Shown: positions 7,956 through 16,757 of the stretch, piece after piece | Position numbering within the stretch: position 1 is the stretch's first letter | Layout: each line of letters starts with the position of its first letter | Origin: Intestinimonas butyriciproducens | Lineage (GTDB): Bacteria > Bacillota > Clostridia > Oscillospirales > Oscillospiraceae | Reading direction: 5' to 3' | NCBI RefSeq assembly: GCF_004154955.1 | Contig: NZ_CP011524.1 | Location: forward strand, 806,001 to 870,000 | DNA: 64,000 nucleotides | Program-made: the position numbers and the translations under genes | The notes under the pieces: model-generated | Database searches by the model: none | Told to the model about the DNA's origin: nothing | Seen by the model: the letters and a program-made list of their open reading frames with translations, nothing else

Positions 7956-9943
7956 AGAAGCTGGCGCTGACCGATTTCCTCAAATACCGGTATCCCTCCG
8001 CTCTGGAGCTCTCCCCTGACGGAAGATATCTGGCCTTTGCCCTCAAGGAGACCGACAGAGAGGGGGACGGCTACCGCTGGAATCTGTGGCTGTGCGATCT
8101 GGAGAGCGGGGAGAGCCGGCAGATCACCCGGGGAGACGCCCAGAGACAGGCCGTTTGGGAGGACGACACCCATGTTCTCTACAAGACCACAGAGCTGGAT
8201 GAGGCCCTGCGGACGCGGGGACTTGAGGAGGAGTGGACGGTATACCGCCGCCTGGACGTGCGCACCGGTGAAGAAAGCGAGGCGTTCCGCCTCCCTATGT
8301 CCGTGACCGGGATCTGGAGGATGGACCCAGGGCGCTACATCTTTACGGCCGAGACCCATTTGGACCGGCCCAATCTCCTGGAGCTGGCGGGAGAGGCCCG
8401 GGAAGGGGAGATCGCCCGCCGCCTGCGGACCAGAGGATATAAAGTTCTTACCGAACTCCCCTTGTGCGAGAACGGGGTGGGGATGTATAATCAAACCAGA
8501 AACACGCTGTTCCTCTACCTGGAGGCCACCGGAGAGTACCGCAGGCTCACTCCGGACGACTATGATGTGAACCATGTGAATGTCCGACCCGGCCAGGTGC
8601 TCTTCACCGCATTCCCCTTCCGGGATGTGAAGCCGGTCACCGAGGGGATGTACCGCTGGGATGCGGACCGGGATGAGACGGTCACTCTTATTCCACCTGA
8701 CAAATACAGCATCGACTATGTGGGATATCTGGGCCGGAAGGCCCTCTGCCTGGGACTCGTCATGCGGGACTACGGCGTATATGAGCATCCTACTTTCTTT
8801 GTGGTGGATAAGGAAGGGGAGGAGGACCTGGGCCGCTATGACCGCCGGGTCAACTCCGAGGTGGTCACCGACTGCTTCTCCGGCTCCACCACCGGACAGA
8901 GGATGGTGGGGGAGACCCTTTATTTCCTCAATACCGACGGTGTGGGCTCCTGCCTGTGCGCATGGGAGAGGGAGACCGGTGTGCAGCCACTCTTCGGCGG
9001 TGATGACTATCTCATCGATTTCGATACCAAGGACGGGAAGACATTCCTCTTCTCCGCCGCTGTGGGGCTGAAGCTCCCTGAGGTGTACCGCTGGAGCGGC
9101 GGAGAGCTGGAGCAGCTCACCAGTTTCAATGGGGATGTTCTGGAGGGGGTGACCCTCTCCGCACCGGAGCGGCTTACCTTTACCGACTCCGACGGGGTGG
9201 ATATCGACGGTTTCGTGATGAAGCCGGTGGGCTATGAGCCGGGCAAGCGGTATCCGGGCATCCTCCACATCCACGGCGGGCCTAAGATGGTGTTCGGTCC
9301 CGGCTTCCACCACGAGATGCAGCTCTGGGCGGCCTCCGGCTATTTTGTGTACTACTGCAACCCCAGGGGAAGCTGCGGCAAAGGTAATGCCTTTGCCGAC
9401 CTTCAGGGCAGATACGGGGATGTGGACTTCCGGGACCTGATGGAGTTCACGGACGAGGTCCTGCGACGGTATCCCGACCTGGACGCCGGACGGATGGGAG
9501 TAGCCGGCGGATCCTACGGCGGCTTTATGACCAACTGGGTCATCGGCCACACGGACCGTTTCCGCTGCGCCGTGTCCCAGCGGAGCATTGCCAACTATGT
9601 TGGGGACTATCTCCTCTCCGACATTGGATACTATTACGTGCCCGACCAGCAGCTTGGCACCATTTGGGATCACCCGGAGCGGCTGTGGAAGGCATCCCCC
9701 CTCACCTATGCCGACCAGGTCAAGACCCCCACGCTCTTCATTCACGCAGATAAGGATTACCGCTGTACGCTTGCCAATGGTCTGGAGATGTTCGCGGCCC
9801 TCAAACTCCACGGGGTGGAGAGCAAGCTGTGCATGTTCTATGGAGAGAACCATGGCCTGAGCCGGGAGGGCAAGCCCTCCAACCGAATCAGCCGGCTCAG
9901 TGAAATTCTGGGCTGGATGGAGGAGCACTTGAAGACAGAATAG
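7952..9943 (+). CDS. S9 family serine peptidase (acylaminoacyl/dipeptidyl type)
   Basis: Prolyl-oligopeptidase-clan serine peptidase of 663 residues without a signal peptide, so cytoplasmic. The N-terminal about 400 residues form a beta-propeller (the repeated SPDGRYLAF-type blade motif is at the start). The C-terminal alpha/beta hydrolase domain has the nucleophile Ser521 in GGSYGG, Asp600 in HADKD and His634 in ENHG, a plausible triad. It is translationally coupled to the M17 gene. It likely removes dipeptides or acylated residues from peptides the M17 enzyme cannot start on. Confidence 0.9.
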   Translation: MKKLALTDFLKYRYPSALELSPDGRYLAFALKETDREGDGYRWNLWLCDLESGESRQITRGDAQRQAVWEDDTHVLYKTTELDEALRTRGLEEEWTVYRRLDVRTGEESEAFRLPMSVTGIWRMDPGRYIFTAETHLDRPNLLELAGEAREGEIARRLRTRGYKVLTELPLCENGVGMYNQTRNTLFLYLEATGEYRRLTPDDYDVNHVNVRPGQVLFTAFPFRDVKPVTEGMYRWDADRDETVTLIPPDKYSIDYVGYLGRKALCLGLVMRDYGVYEHPTFFVVDKEGEEDLGRYDRRVNSEVVTDCFSGSTTGQRMVGETLYFLNTDGVGSCLCAWERETGVQPLFGGDDYLIDFDTKDGKTFLFSAAVGLKLPEVYRWSGGELEQLTSFNGDVLEGVTLSAPERLTFTDSDGVDIDGFVMKPVGYEPGKRYPGILHIHGGPKMVFGPGFHHEMQLWAASGYFVYYCNPRGSCGKGNAFADLQGRYGDVDFRDLMEFTDEVLRRYPDLDAGRMGVAGGSYGGFMTNWVIGHTDRFRCAVSQRSIANYVGDYLLSDIGYYYVPDQQLGTIWDHPERLWKASPLTYADQVKTPTLFIHADKDYRCTLANGLEMFAALKLHGVESKLCMFYGENHGLSREGKPSNRISRLSEILGWMEEHLKTE

Positions 9944-9952
9944 GAGGAGCCT

Positions 9953-11128
9953 ATGGGCCGGATCGACCTTGACCGCCCGGTGGAGCGCCGGGGTACTGAT
10001 TCCTTCAAATGGGATGCCGTGGGCCGTTTTTTCGGCCGGGAGGACGTCATCCCCATGTGGGTGGCGGATATGGACTTCCCCTGTGCGCCAGAGATTTTGG
10101 AGGCGTTTGAGGCGCACATCCGGCACGGAGTCATGGGCTATACGGTCCGGAACGATGGCTATCTGGCGGCGATCCGGAACTGGTTTTCCAGCCGCCACGG
10201 CTGGGATATCCCCGAAGAGCACTTGGCATTTTCACCGCCGGGCGTGATTTTTGCGGTGAACGTGCTTTTGGAGCTGTTGACGCAGCCGGGGGACCGGGTG
10301 GTGATGCAGACGCCCAATTATGACGCCCTGATGGATTCTGTAGAGAAAAGTGGTCTGGAGATCGCCAGGAATCCCCTGAAGGCAAAAGACGGGCGGTATG
10401 AGCTGGACTTTGACGGCCTGGAACCCCTCTTGGCCGATCCCAGGACCAAGGTCATGCTCATGGCAAATCCCAACAATCCCACGGGGCGGCTGTGGACGGA
10501 GGAGGAGCTGCGGCGGCTGGGCGAACTCTGCCTGGCCCATAAGGTCATGATTCTCACCGATGATATCCACTGCGATTTCGCCATGCAGGGGCACCGCTAT
10601 GTGCCCCTGCCGTCCCTGTCACCGGAGCTGGCGGAGCATACCGTGCTGTTTACCTCCACCAATAAGACCTTTAACCTGGGGGGACTTCAGACGGCCACTG
10701 TGGTCATCGGAGATGCAGAGCTGAGGGAGCGCTACTGCGGGGCTATGCTCCGCTATCAGACGCGGCTGGACAATCTATTTGGCGCCATTGCCTTGGAGAC
10801 TGCCTATGAGAAGTGCGGCTACTGGCTGGATGAAGTCCTCTCCTATGTGGCGGAGAACCGGCGGGTGTTGGCGGAATATGTGTTGGAACATCTGCCGGGC
10901 CTAAAGCTGTACCATATGGACGCGACCTATTTTGCATGGATCGATTTCAGCGGTCTTGGCAAGGAAGAGGGGCTGGAGGACTTCCTGGTGAAGGAGTGCG
11001 GCGTGGCCTTTACGCCGGGGCGGGAGTTCGGTTCCGGCTGCGGAACGTTCATGCGGGTCAATCTGGCCTGCCGGAGGGCGCTTATGCTGGAGGCGTTCCG
11101 GCGGATTGAAGCGGCGCTGAAAAAATGA
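9953..11128 (+). CDS. MalY/PatB-type PLP aminotransferase or cystathionine beta-lyase
   Basis: Fold-type I PLP enzyme of 391 residues, matching the MalY/PatB subgroup. The N-terminal RRGTDSFKWD and PMWVADMDFP motifs are diagnostic. The PLP lysine is Lys238 in STNKTFNLGG, and NPNNPTGR supports the cofactor. Subgroup members cleave C-S bonds of cystathionine or cysteine conjugates. After peptide hydrolysis this would release sulfide, pyruvate and ammonia from sulfur amino acids. It follows the S9 gene by 9 bp and ends the operon. An aminotransferase role is possible. Confidence 0.9.
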   Translation: MGRIDLDRPVERRGTDSFKWDAVGRFFGREDVIPMWVADMDFPCAPEILEAFEAHIRHGVMGYTVRNDGYLAAIRNWFSSRHGWDIPEEHLAFSPPGVIFAVNVLLELLTQPGDRVVMQTPNYDALMDSVEKSGLEIARNPLKAKDGRYELDFDGLEPLLADPRTKVMLMANPNNPTGRLWTEEELRRLGELCLAHKVMILTDDIHCDFAMQGHRYVPLPSLSPELAEHTVLFTSTNKTFNLGGLQTATVVIGDAELRERYCGAMLRYQTRLDNLFGAIALETAYEKCGYWLDEVLSYVAENRRVLAEYVLEHLPGLKLYHMDATYFAWIDFSGLGKEEGLEDFLVKECGVAFTPGREFGSGCGTFMRVNLACRRALMLEAFRRIEAALKK

Positions 11129-11130
11129 AA

Positions 11131-11185
11131 ACGGGCGGGAGTCCCTTCCATCTGGCGAGGGCCTCCCGCCTGTTCTGCATTTTGG
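11131..11185 (+). terminator. Terminator of the peptidase operon
   Basis: CGGGCGGGAG pairs with CTCCCGCCTG across a 20-nt loop, followed by TTCTGCATTTT. It starts immediately after the PLP-enzyme stop codon. Confidence 0.6.
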
Positions 11186-11277
11186 GAGGGACCTTTGCGG
11201 AGTACAGGATAGCCACCCGGATTGCAAAACAAAAGGTGCCATTTTATAAATGTAACAAAATGGATTTTGGCTTTCGG

Positions 11278-11306
11278 TTGATTTATAGTGGGGTTTGTAC
11301 TATAAT
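11278..11306 (+). promoter_or_regulatory. sigma-A promoter of the sigma-54 activator gene
   Basis: TTGATT, 17-nt spacer, TATAAT. The -10 to start-codon distance is about 155 nt, giving a long leader. Just upstream, CCATTTT and AAAATGG (11239-11263) form an inverted repeat that could be an operator. Confidence 0.7.
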
Positions 11307-11323
11307 AGCCGCTGAATGGAACG

Positions 11324-11400
11324 CCCTGTCGTCGATTTCAGCCATATCATTCCGACAGGGGCCGTCAAGAGGGGCAGCTCTTTTTGAGAAGGAAAGCTGC
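11324..11400 (+). other. Structured leader with two potential hairpins
   Basis: CCCTGTCG (11324-11331) pairs with CGACAGGG (11353-11360), and GCAGCT (11374-11379) pairs with AGCTGC (11395-11400). Both lie in the predicted untranslated leader of the activator gene. No known riboswitch consensus was recognised. The rest of the 11.13-11.46 kb gap holds only the terminator and promoter already listed. Confidence 0.35.
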
Positions 11401-11462
11401 GGAGCAATGTGTTCAGATGTCCAGGAAGGGACCATGCTGAGCGTTCAAGAAAGGCATAATGG

Positions 11463-12878
11463 ATGGAGAAATTTCCGTTTCTGAGCGAGGTTTTTGACAG
11501 CATCAACGAGGGAATTTATATTCTCAACCGGCAAGGAGATTATATCTACTGCAACAGCGCATTCCTCAAAATGGTAGGGGCCACCCGGGACGATGCACTG
11601 GGACTGAACGCCTTTCGGCTGGTGCCGGAAGGGCAGGTCTCCATCAGTGTGGCGGTGATGGCCTTTGAACAGAAGAAAAAGCTGTCGGTCATCAACAATG
11701 TGTGTACCCCCAAGGGATATCACTATCGGCAGTTGGCGACCGCAACGCCCATCTTTGACAGTGTGGGAGAGATCGAGTACATGCTGGTGGAGATGGTCCG
11801 GCTGGACCTCTTCAAAAAACGGTATCAGCAGGCGATCCTGGATGAGGATGCGGACTGCATTGAGGTTCCGGGCCTGGGGGAAGCGCTTGCGGATCGGCCG
11901 GAGACTTTTGTGGCAGAGAGCCAGAGCATGAGAGCGCTGCTGGATATGGCGAAACAGGTGGCCGGGGTGGACTCCACGATCCTCATCAGCGGAGAGACCG
12001 GCACGGGAAAAGAGGTCCTGGCCAATTTCATCCATAGGCACAGCCATCGCGCGGACCGGCCCATGGTAGAGATCAATTGCGCCGCTCTGCCGGAAAATCT
12101 GCTGGAGGCGGAGCTGTTCGGCTATGAAAAAGGCGCGTTCACCGGCGCGCTGAACACGGGCAAGCCCGGTATGGTGGAGGAGGCGAACGGCGGCACCCTG
12201 TTCTTGGACGAGATCAACTCCCTTCCCCTGGCGCTCCAGGGGAAGCTGCTCCGGGTGCTGGAGAGCCATAAGAGCAAACGCCTTGGAGCGGTATCCGAAC
12301 GGGAAATCGATTTCCGTCTATTGGCCGCCACCAATCAAGACCTGAAGACCTGTGTGGAGAAAGGGAGCTTTCGGGCCGACCTCTATTACCGGCTCAATGT
12401 CATCCCGCTGGAGATCCCTCCGCTGCGAAACCGCAGGGAGGATATCATACCTCTGGCGCTTTTCTTCCTGGACCATTTTTGCAAAAAATATGGGCGCACC
12501 AAGGTGTTTACCAAAGGTGTGTTCAACCAGATGATGTGTTACGATTGGCCGGGAAACGTGCGGGAACTGAAAAACGTGGTGGAGCGTCTTCTCATCACCA
12601 GTTCCGTGGGCACGATGGAAATCCGGCAGGTGCCGGAAAATCTGCTGGGGGAGGGCTCCGTCCCTCCGTCGCCGCCTGAAGTCTATCCGGCTGATTGGGA
12701 GAGCATTTACCAGTATGACCCAGAGGACTTTTCCCTGAAAAAATATATGAATTTTTGTGAAAAGCAGGTGGTGGCGGCAGCGCTGAAACGCTGCGGAAGC
12801 AGCTATAAGGCGGCAGAACTGCTGAAGACCGACCAGTCCACCATCATCCGAAAGCGGCAAAAATACGGCATATCATAA
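11463..12878 (+). CDS. Sigma-54-dependent transcriptional activator (PAS-AAA+-Fis)
   Basis: Bacterial enhancer-binding protein of 471 residues. A PAS sensor domain occupies about residues 5-110. The AAA+ domain has Walker A GETGTGKE at 177-184 and the sigma-54-contacting GAFTGA loop at 224-229, and Walker B is in GGTLFLDE. The C-terminus has a Fis-type helix-turn-helix (about 445-471). The PAS domain presumably senses a small ligand rather than a phosphate, as no receiver domain is present. It lies directly upstream of a perfect -24/-12 promoter and a catabolic operon, which it most likely activates. Another ATG lies 4 bp upstream, out of frame. Confidence 0.95.
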   Translation: MEKFPFLSEVFDSINEGIYILNRQGDYIYCNSAFLKMVGATRDDALGLNAFRLVPEGQVSISVAVMAFEQKKKLSVINNVCTPKGYHYRQLATATPIFDSVGEIEYMLVEMVRLDLFKKRYQQAILDEDADCIEVPGLGEALADRPETFVAESQSMRALLDMAKQVAGVDSTILISGETGTGKEVLANFIHRHSHRADRPMVEINCAALPENLLEAELFGYEKGAFTGALNTGKPGMVEEANGGTLFLDEINSLPLALQGKLLRVLESHKSKRLGAVSEREIDFRLLAATNQDLKTCVEKGSFRADLYYRLNVIPLEIPPLRNRREDIIPLALFFLDHFCKKYGRTKVFTKGVFNQMMCYDWPGNVRELKNVVERLLITSSVGTMEIRQVPENLLGEGSVPPSPPEVYPADWESIYQYDPEDFSLKKYMNFCEKQVVAAALKRCGSSYKAAELLKTDQSTIIRKRQKYGIS

Positions 12879-12885
12879 AGGGTAA

Positions 12886-12923
12886 AATGTGCAGGCAATG
12901 CATTTTCGCATTGTCTGCACATT
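12886..12923. promoter_or_regulatory. Long dyad, probable activator binding site (UAS)
   Basis: Two 16-nt arms (12886-12901 and 12908-12923) are inverted repeats with a single mismatch around a 6-nt centre; each arm contains ATGTGCAG.CAATGC. The dyad lies about 118 bp upstream of the -24 box, a typical distance for an enhancer bound by a sigma-54 activator. It also directly follows the activator gene, so it could double as a terminator, but no T-run follows. Confidence 0.6.
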
Positions 12924-13040
12924 TGCATTATGGAGAGCCCGAAAATAATGCGGATTTACATCGGCGCGGAGAAGACCGTATGGGGACTCCCACAAAGTTT
13001 TCCCAGGCAGTAGAAGGGGTTGCGGGGACAGCGAAAAAGT

Positions 13041-13056
13041 TGGCACACTGATTGCA
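13041..13056 (+). promoter_or_regulatory. Sigma-54 (-24/-12) promoter
   Basis: TGGCAC, five bases, TTGCA: an exact match to the sigma-54 consensus with the GG and GC dinucleotides ten bases apart. Predicted start is about 12 bp downstream of the GC, giving a leader of about 150 nt to the GntP-type permease. The adjacent GAFTGA activator makes this call strong. Confidence 0.9.
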
Positions 13057-13218
13057 TAAAGATAAAGGCGAGACCCGACGATCCGGAGCGGCGGGCAAGA
13101 AAGGGGGCACAATAGTATATTAAAGTTTCGAGCACATATTTGCGAATAGAGTAATGCAGAGTCCTGGACGGATACAGCTATGCGTACTGACTCAAGAAGA
13201 GAAAGGAGATTCGGTGCC

Positions 13219-14532
13219 GTGTCCACAAGTGTTCTGATCTCACTACTGGTTGTAGTGGTTGCATTTGCATTGTTTTTCTACCTCAGCTTTAAGGGGGTCA
13301 ATCTGTTCCTGACGGTGTTTGCCTGTACATTTCTGGTCACTCTTTGCACTGCGGATGGTATTACCTCAATTTTTACAAGTTTCTTACCTGCTGTAGGGAA
13401 CATGTTTCAGCAATTCTTTTTGCTATATACCATTGGCGGTGCCTTTGGCTTTTGCCTGATGGAGAGCGGACTGGGGTCGGCTATGGCTATACATCTGATC
13501 AAAGTCTTTGGAGAGAAATGGATTGCAGTGGTTTTGTTCGTTATCACCTGCCTGATGATGGCGGCTGGTGTAGCCTCTTATCAGTACGCTATTCTGGCGA
13601 TTGCCCTGCCGGTCCTGAAGAAGTTGAATATGTCCAGAAAGGTAGCTCTTGCTGCAATGTCTGCCGGGGCGGGCTCCGTGGCATATGGCACTCTCATTGG
13701 CATGCCCAATGCGCTAAATATTGCGCCTACTACCTATCTGGGCACCACCACTATGGCGGGTCCAGTGATCAGCCTGATCTGTACGGCGTTTTCTGTTGTT
13801 TTTATTGTCGCCTATCTGATGCTTCTCACCAACCGGTTGAAGAAAAAGGGCGAGGGCTTTGTAACCTATGAGGATGATCCCAAAAACGATCAGAATGAAT
13901 CTACGCTGCCTCCCGCATGGAAGGGATATATTTGCGTGGCGGCCATTATCGGGCTGAGTCTTCTGTTTCAGGGACTTGGAATCACGGCCCTGCAGGCGAC
14001 CACATATGCCCAGGTGCTGTCGATTATCCTGCTCTTCCTGCTTGTGGGGAAGAAGTTCCTGCCCCATGTGTTCCAGACCTGTGTGCGAGGGATTCAAGGC
14101 TCCCTGATTCCCGTCGTGTTCATCTCCATCGTGATTGGCTATGGTACTGTGGTGCAGCAGACGCCTGTGTTTAACTGGCTGGTTGAGAAAGTGCTGTCCA
14201 TGAATATGCACCCCTATCTGCTTACCTTTGTAGCGGTGAATCTGCTTGCCGGCATGACGGCGAACGGCACAGGCGGTGTGACCTTGTTTATGAAGACCTT
14301 TGGAGATTCGATCATCAATAATCCCGCCATTAATTTGGGCGCGCTCCACCGCATTGCTGCGATTTCTGGTGCTGGATTCGATTCTCTACCCCACAACGGC
14401 GCAATCGCATTCCAGTTGTCTGTATTCAAGCTGTCCTATAAGGAAGGATATTTCCAGCAGTTTATGATGTCTGTATTGGTCAATCTACTGGCAGGTCTGC
14501 TTGCAGTCATCATAGCGATGCTGTTCTATTAA
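13219..14532 (+). CDS. GntP-family carboxylate permease
   Basis: Integral membrane symporter of about 437 residues with some 12 hydrophobic spans. The late motif GAGFDSLPHNGAI is typical of the GntP family, which imports gluconate, 3-hydroxybutyrate and similar hydroxy- or oxo-carboxylates with protons. I place the start at the GTG at 13219 because AAAGGAG at 13202-13208 precedes it; an in-frame ATG at 13180 has no RBS. As first gene behind the sigma-54 promoter it probably imports the pathway substrate or an intermediate. Confidence 0.88.
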   Translation: MSTSVLISLLVVVVAFALFFYLSFKGVNLFLTVFACTFLVTLCTADGITSIFTSFLPAVGNMFQQFFLLYTIGGAFGFCLMESGLGSAMAIHLIKVFGEKWIAVVLFVITCLMMAAGVASYQYAILAIALPVLKKLNMSRKVALAAMSAGAGSVAYGTLIGMPNALNIAPTTYLGTTTMAGPVISLICTAFSVVFIVAYLMLLTNRLKKKGEGFVTYEDDPKNDQNESTLPPAWKGYICVAAIIGLSLLFQGLGITALQATTYAQVLSIILLFLLVGKKFLPHVFQTCVRGIQGSLIPVVFISIVIGYGTVVQQTPVFNWLVEKVLSMNMHPYLLTFVAVNLLAGMTANGTGGVTLFMKTFGDSIINNPAINLGALHRIAAISGAGFDSLPHNGAIAFQLSVFKLSYKEGYFQQFMMSVLVNLLAGLLAVIIAMLFY

Positions 14533-14592
14533 ACAAAATAAACATTTGGCCCATATGGACAACGAGTTTAATTTTATCAGGAGGTCATTATT

Positions 14593-15612
14593 ATGGGAAC
14601 CCCCATGGCTGATTATGTCAAGTTGCCGGAACTGGAAGAGTACAAGGAGTGGTTTAAGGACTTTGCCGACCTGTACCGTGAAGACGGCATCCTTCAGGTG
14701 ACTTGGAAAACGCTGGACGGCCCCATGCAGCACAGCGGAATGTCCCATCGTGCCATTGGACAACTGGTCCGTATCCTGTCCATGGATTTCAAGAATGAGA
14801 TCATTATTTTTACCCATATCGGAGATAGCTGGATGACGGAGTCCGACCCCAACGGGTGGGAGACCTACTCCAAATTGCCTACCGAGCGTTTCCAACACCA
14901 GTATTTTGATGATACGAATCTGATCAAAAACATGATTTTTGACCTGGACGTGCCTACAATCGGCGCGATTCCGGGGCCGGGGTTCCACTGGGATTCCGCC
15001 ATGCTCAGCGATGTGACCATTGCGTCTGAGGACACATGGATGGAAGTGCCCCATGCGCACGGCGGTCTGGTGCCAGGCGACGGCATGGGCCTGATGGCGC
15101 AGCACTACTTTGGCACAAAGCGCGGCAACTACTACATGATGACCGCACGCCAGTGGACCGCCCAGCAGATGCTGGACTGGGGCATGGTCAGCGAAGTCGT
15201 GCCCAAGGACCAGGTTATGGCCCGCGCATGGGAGATCGCCCGGATGTGGAAGACCATGCCTTATGAGAACCGCACCATCATGTCCAATCTGGCCAAGCGG
15301 CCGCTGAAAAAGCTGCTGGTGGAGGACTTGAAGCTCCACACCGTTTCCGAACAGTACGGCTCCCTGCTGCGCATCGCCGCCGGTGATATGGGTGACACCC
15401 ACGCTGGTCAGCAGGACGAGAAGTACATCAGCCAGACCAATGACTGGCGCTACTGCCACGATTGGATGCAGCAGCCCCCCACACGCAAGAGCTGGGACGG
15501 CTTCCGCACCAAGCCCTTCGAGTGGTTCAAAGAGGTCGAGGATGGGAAAGAGACTAATCCCTTCGACCCCTCCAAACCTGTCAAGCCCTATCGTCCCGAG
15601 CCCAAGGACTAA
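14593..15612 (+). CDS. Crotonase-fold hydrolase, 6-oxocamphor-hydrolase-like (copy 1)
   Basis: Crotonase-superfamily protein of 339 residues. By eye it aligns best with 6-oxocamphor hydrolase (OCH), which cleaves the C-C bond of cyclic beta-diketones by a retro-Claisen reaction without CoA. The OCH catalytic set appears conserved: His52, His132 (GPGFHWD), His154 (VPHAHGG), Asp163 (VPGDG) and Glu253; the 9-residue His154-Asp163 spacing matches OCH. Residues 1-30 and about 270-339 are extensions beyond the core. The likely role is ring opening of a cyclic diketone. An enoyl-CoA hydratase role is less likely, since the operon has a CoA-independent logic up to the BKACE step. Confidence 0.8.
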   Translation: MGTPMADYVKLPELEEYKEWFKDFADLYREDGILQVTWKTLDGPMQHSGMSHRAIGQLVRILSMDFKNEIIIFTHIGDSWMTESDPNGWETYSKLPTERFQHQYFDDTNLIKNMIFDLDVPTIGAIPGPGFHWDSAMLSDVTIASEDTWMEVPHAHGGLVPGDGMGLMAQHYFGTKRGNYYMMTARQWTAQQMLDWGMVSEVVPKDQVMARAWEIARMWKTMPYENRTIMSNLAKRPLKKLLVEDLKLHTVSEQYGSLLRIAAGDMGDTHAGQQDEKYISQTNDWRYCHDWMQQPPTRKSWDGFRTKPFEWFKEVEDGKETNPFDPSKPVKPYRPEPKD

Positions 15613-15642
15613 AACTTAACATGCTGAAAGGAGCGATTTATC

Positions 15643-16659
15643 ATGGGAAACCCCCTGGCTGATTACGTCAAGCTGCCTGAGTTTGACGAGTATAAAGAGT
15701 GGTTCAAGGCTTTTGCCGACCTTAAGCGGGAGGATGGCATTGTCCAGGTAACCTGGAAGACCAACGACGGCCCCATGCACCACAGCGGCATGTCCCACCG
15801 GGCCATCAGTCAGCTTGTGCGTTGGCTGTCCCTGGACTTCAAAAACGAGATTATCATCTTCACCCATATCGGCGACAACTGGATGATCGAGTCCGATGCC
15901 AACGGGTGGGAGACCTACTCCAAGCTGCCCACCGAGCGTTTCCAGCACCAGTACTTTGATGACACCAACCTCATAAAGAACATGATCTTTGATTTGGACG
16001 TGCCCACCATCGGCGCCATCCCCGGCCCTGGTTTCCACTGGGATTCCGCCATGCTGTGTGATGTAACCATCTGCTCCGAGGACGCAAAAATGGAGGTCCC
16101 CCACGCCCAGGGCGGTCTGGTGCCCGGCGACGGCATGGGCCTTATGGCCCAGCATTACTTCGGCACCAAGCGTGGCAACTACTATATGACCACCTCCCGC
16201 CAGTTCACCGCCCAGCAGATGCTGGACTGGGGCATGGTCAGTGAGGTCGTGCCCAAGGGTTCTGCCGTGGAGCGCGCTTGGGAGATTGCCCGGATGTGGA
16301 AGACCATGCCTTATGAGAACCGCACCATCATGTCCAACCTAGCCAAGCGGCCGCTGAAGAAACTGCTGGTAGATGATTTGAAGCTGCACACCGTCTCTGA
16401 GCAGTATGGCTCCCTGTTGCGGATCGCCGCCGGCGATATGGGAGACGGCACTGAGGGTGGCCAGCACGACGAGAAGTACATCAGCCGTATCGCCGACTGG
16501 CGCTATGCCACCCGCGACATGGAGGAGCCCCAGACCGCCGAGTCTTGGCGCAGCATGTACTCCAAGGCAGCCGAGTGGTGCAAAAGGGTTGCTGCAGGCG
16601 AGATCGAGAACCCCTTCGTGTTTGAACACAGCAACGAGCCCGAAGGCTATGAGGTTTAA
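15643..16659 (+). CDS. Crotonase-fold hydrolase, 6-oxocamphor-hydrolase-like (copy 2)
   Basis: Tandem paralogue of the preceding gene, 338 residues, identical at well over three quarters of positions by eye over the core. His52, His132, His154 and Asp163 are retained. The two copies differ most after residue 265 and near 135-156, where copy 1 has SDVTIASEDTWMEVPHAH and copy 2 CDVTICSEDAKMEVPHAQ. They may form a hetero-oligomer or act on different ring substrates or stereoisomers. A 30-bp gap with a GAAAGGAGCG RBS separates the copies. Confidence 0.8.
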   Translation: MGNPLADYVKLPEFDEYKEWFKAFADLKREDGIVQVTWKTNDGPMHHSGMSHRAISQLVRWLSLDFKNEIIIFTHIGDNWMIESDANGWETYSKLPTERFQHQYFDDTNLIKNMIFDLDVPTIGAIPGPGFHWDSAMLCDVTICSEDAKMEVPHAQGGLVPGDGMGLMAQHYFGTKRGNYYMTTSRQFTAQQMLDWGMVSEVVPKGSAVERAWEIARMWKTMPYENRTIMSNLAKRPLKKLLVDDLKLHTVSEQYGSLLRIAAGDMGDGTEGGQHDEKYISRIADWRYATRDMEEPQTAESWRSMYSKAAEWCKRVAAGEIENPFVFEHSNEPEGYEV

Positions 16660-16689
16660 TTAATTTCCATAGGAATGTCAACTATCGGA

Positions 16690-16725
16690 CAGGGAATGGG
16701 GCCCGTTTAGGGGTCCCATTCCCTG
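16690..16725 (+). other. Intercistronic stem-loop
   Basis: CAGGGAATGGG pairs with CCCATTCCCTG, with extra GGCCC/GGGG pairing possible. No T-run follows, so it is more likely an mRNA stabiliser or attenuator between the hydrolase pair and the BKACE gene than a full terminator. Confidence 0.4.
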
Positions 16726-16757
16726 CACTAACCCCAAATGGGAGGAGTCAACCTGCA

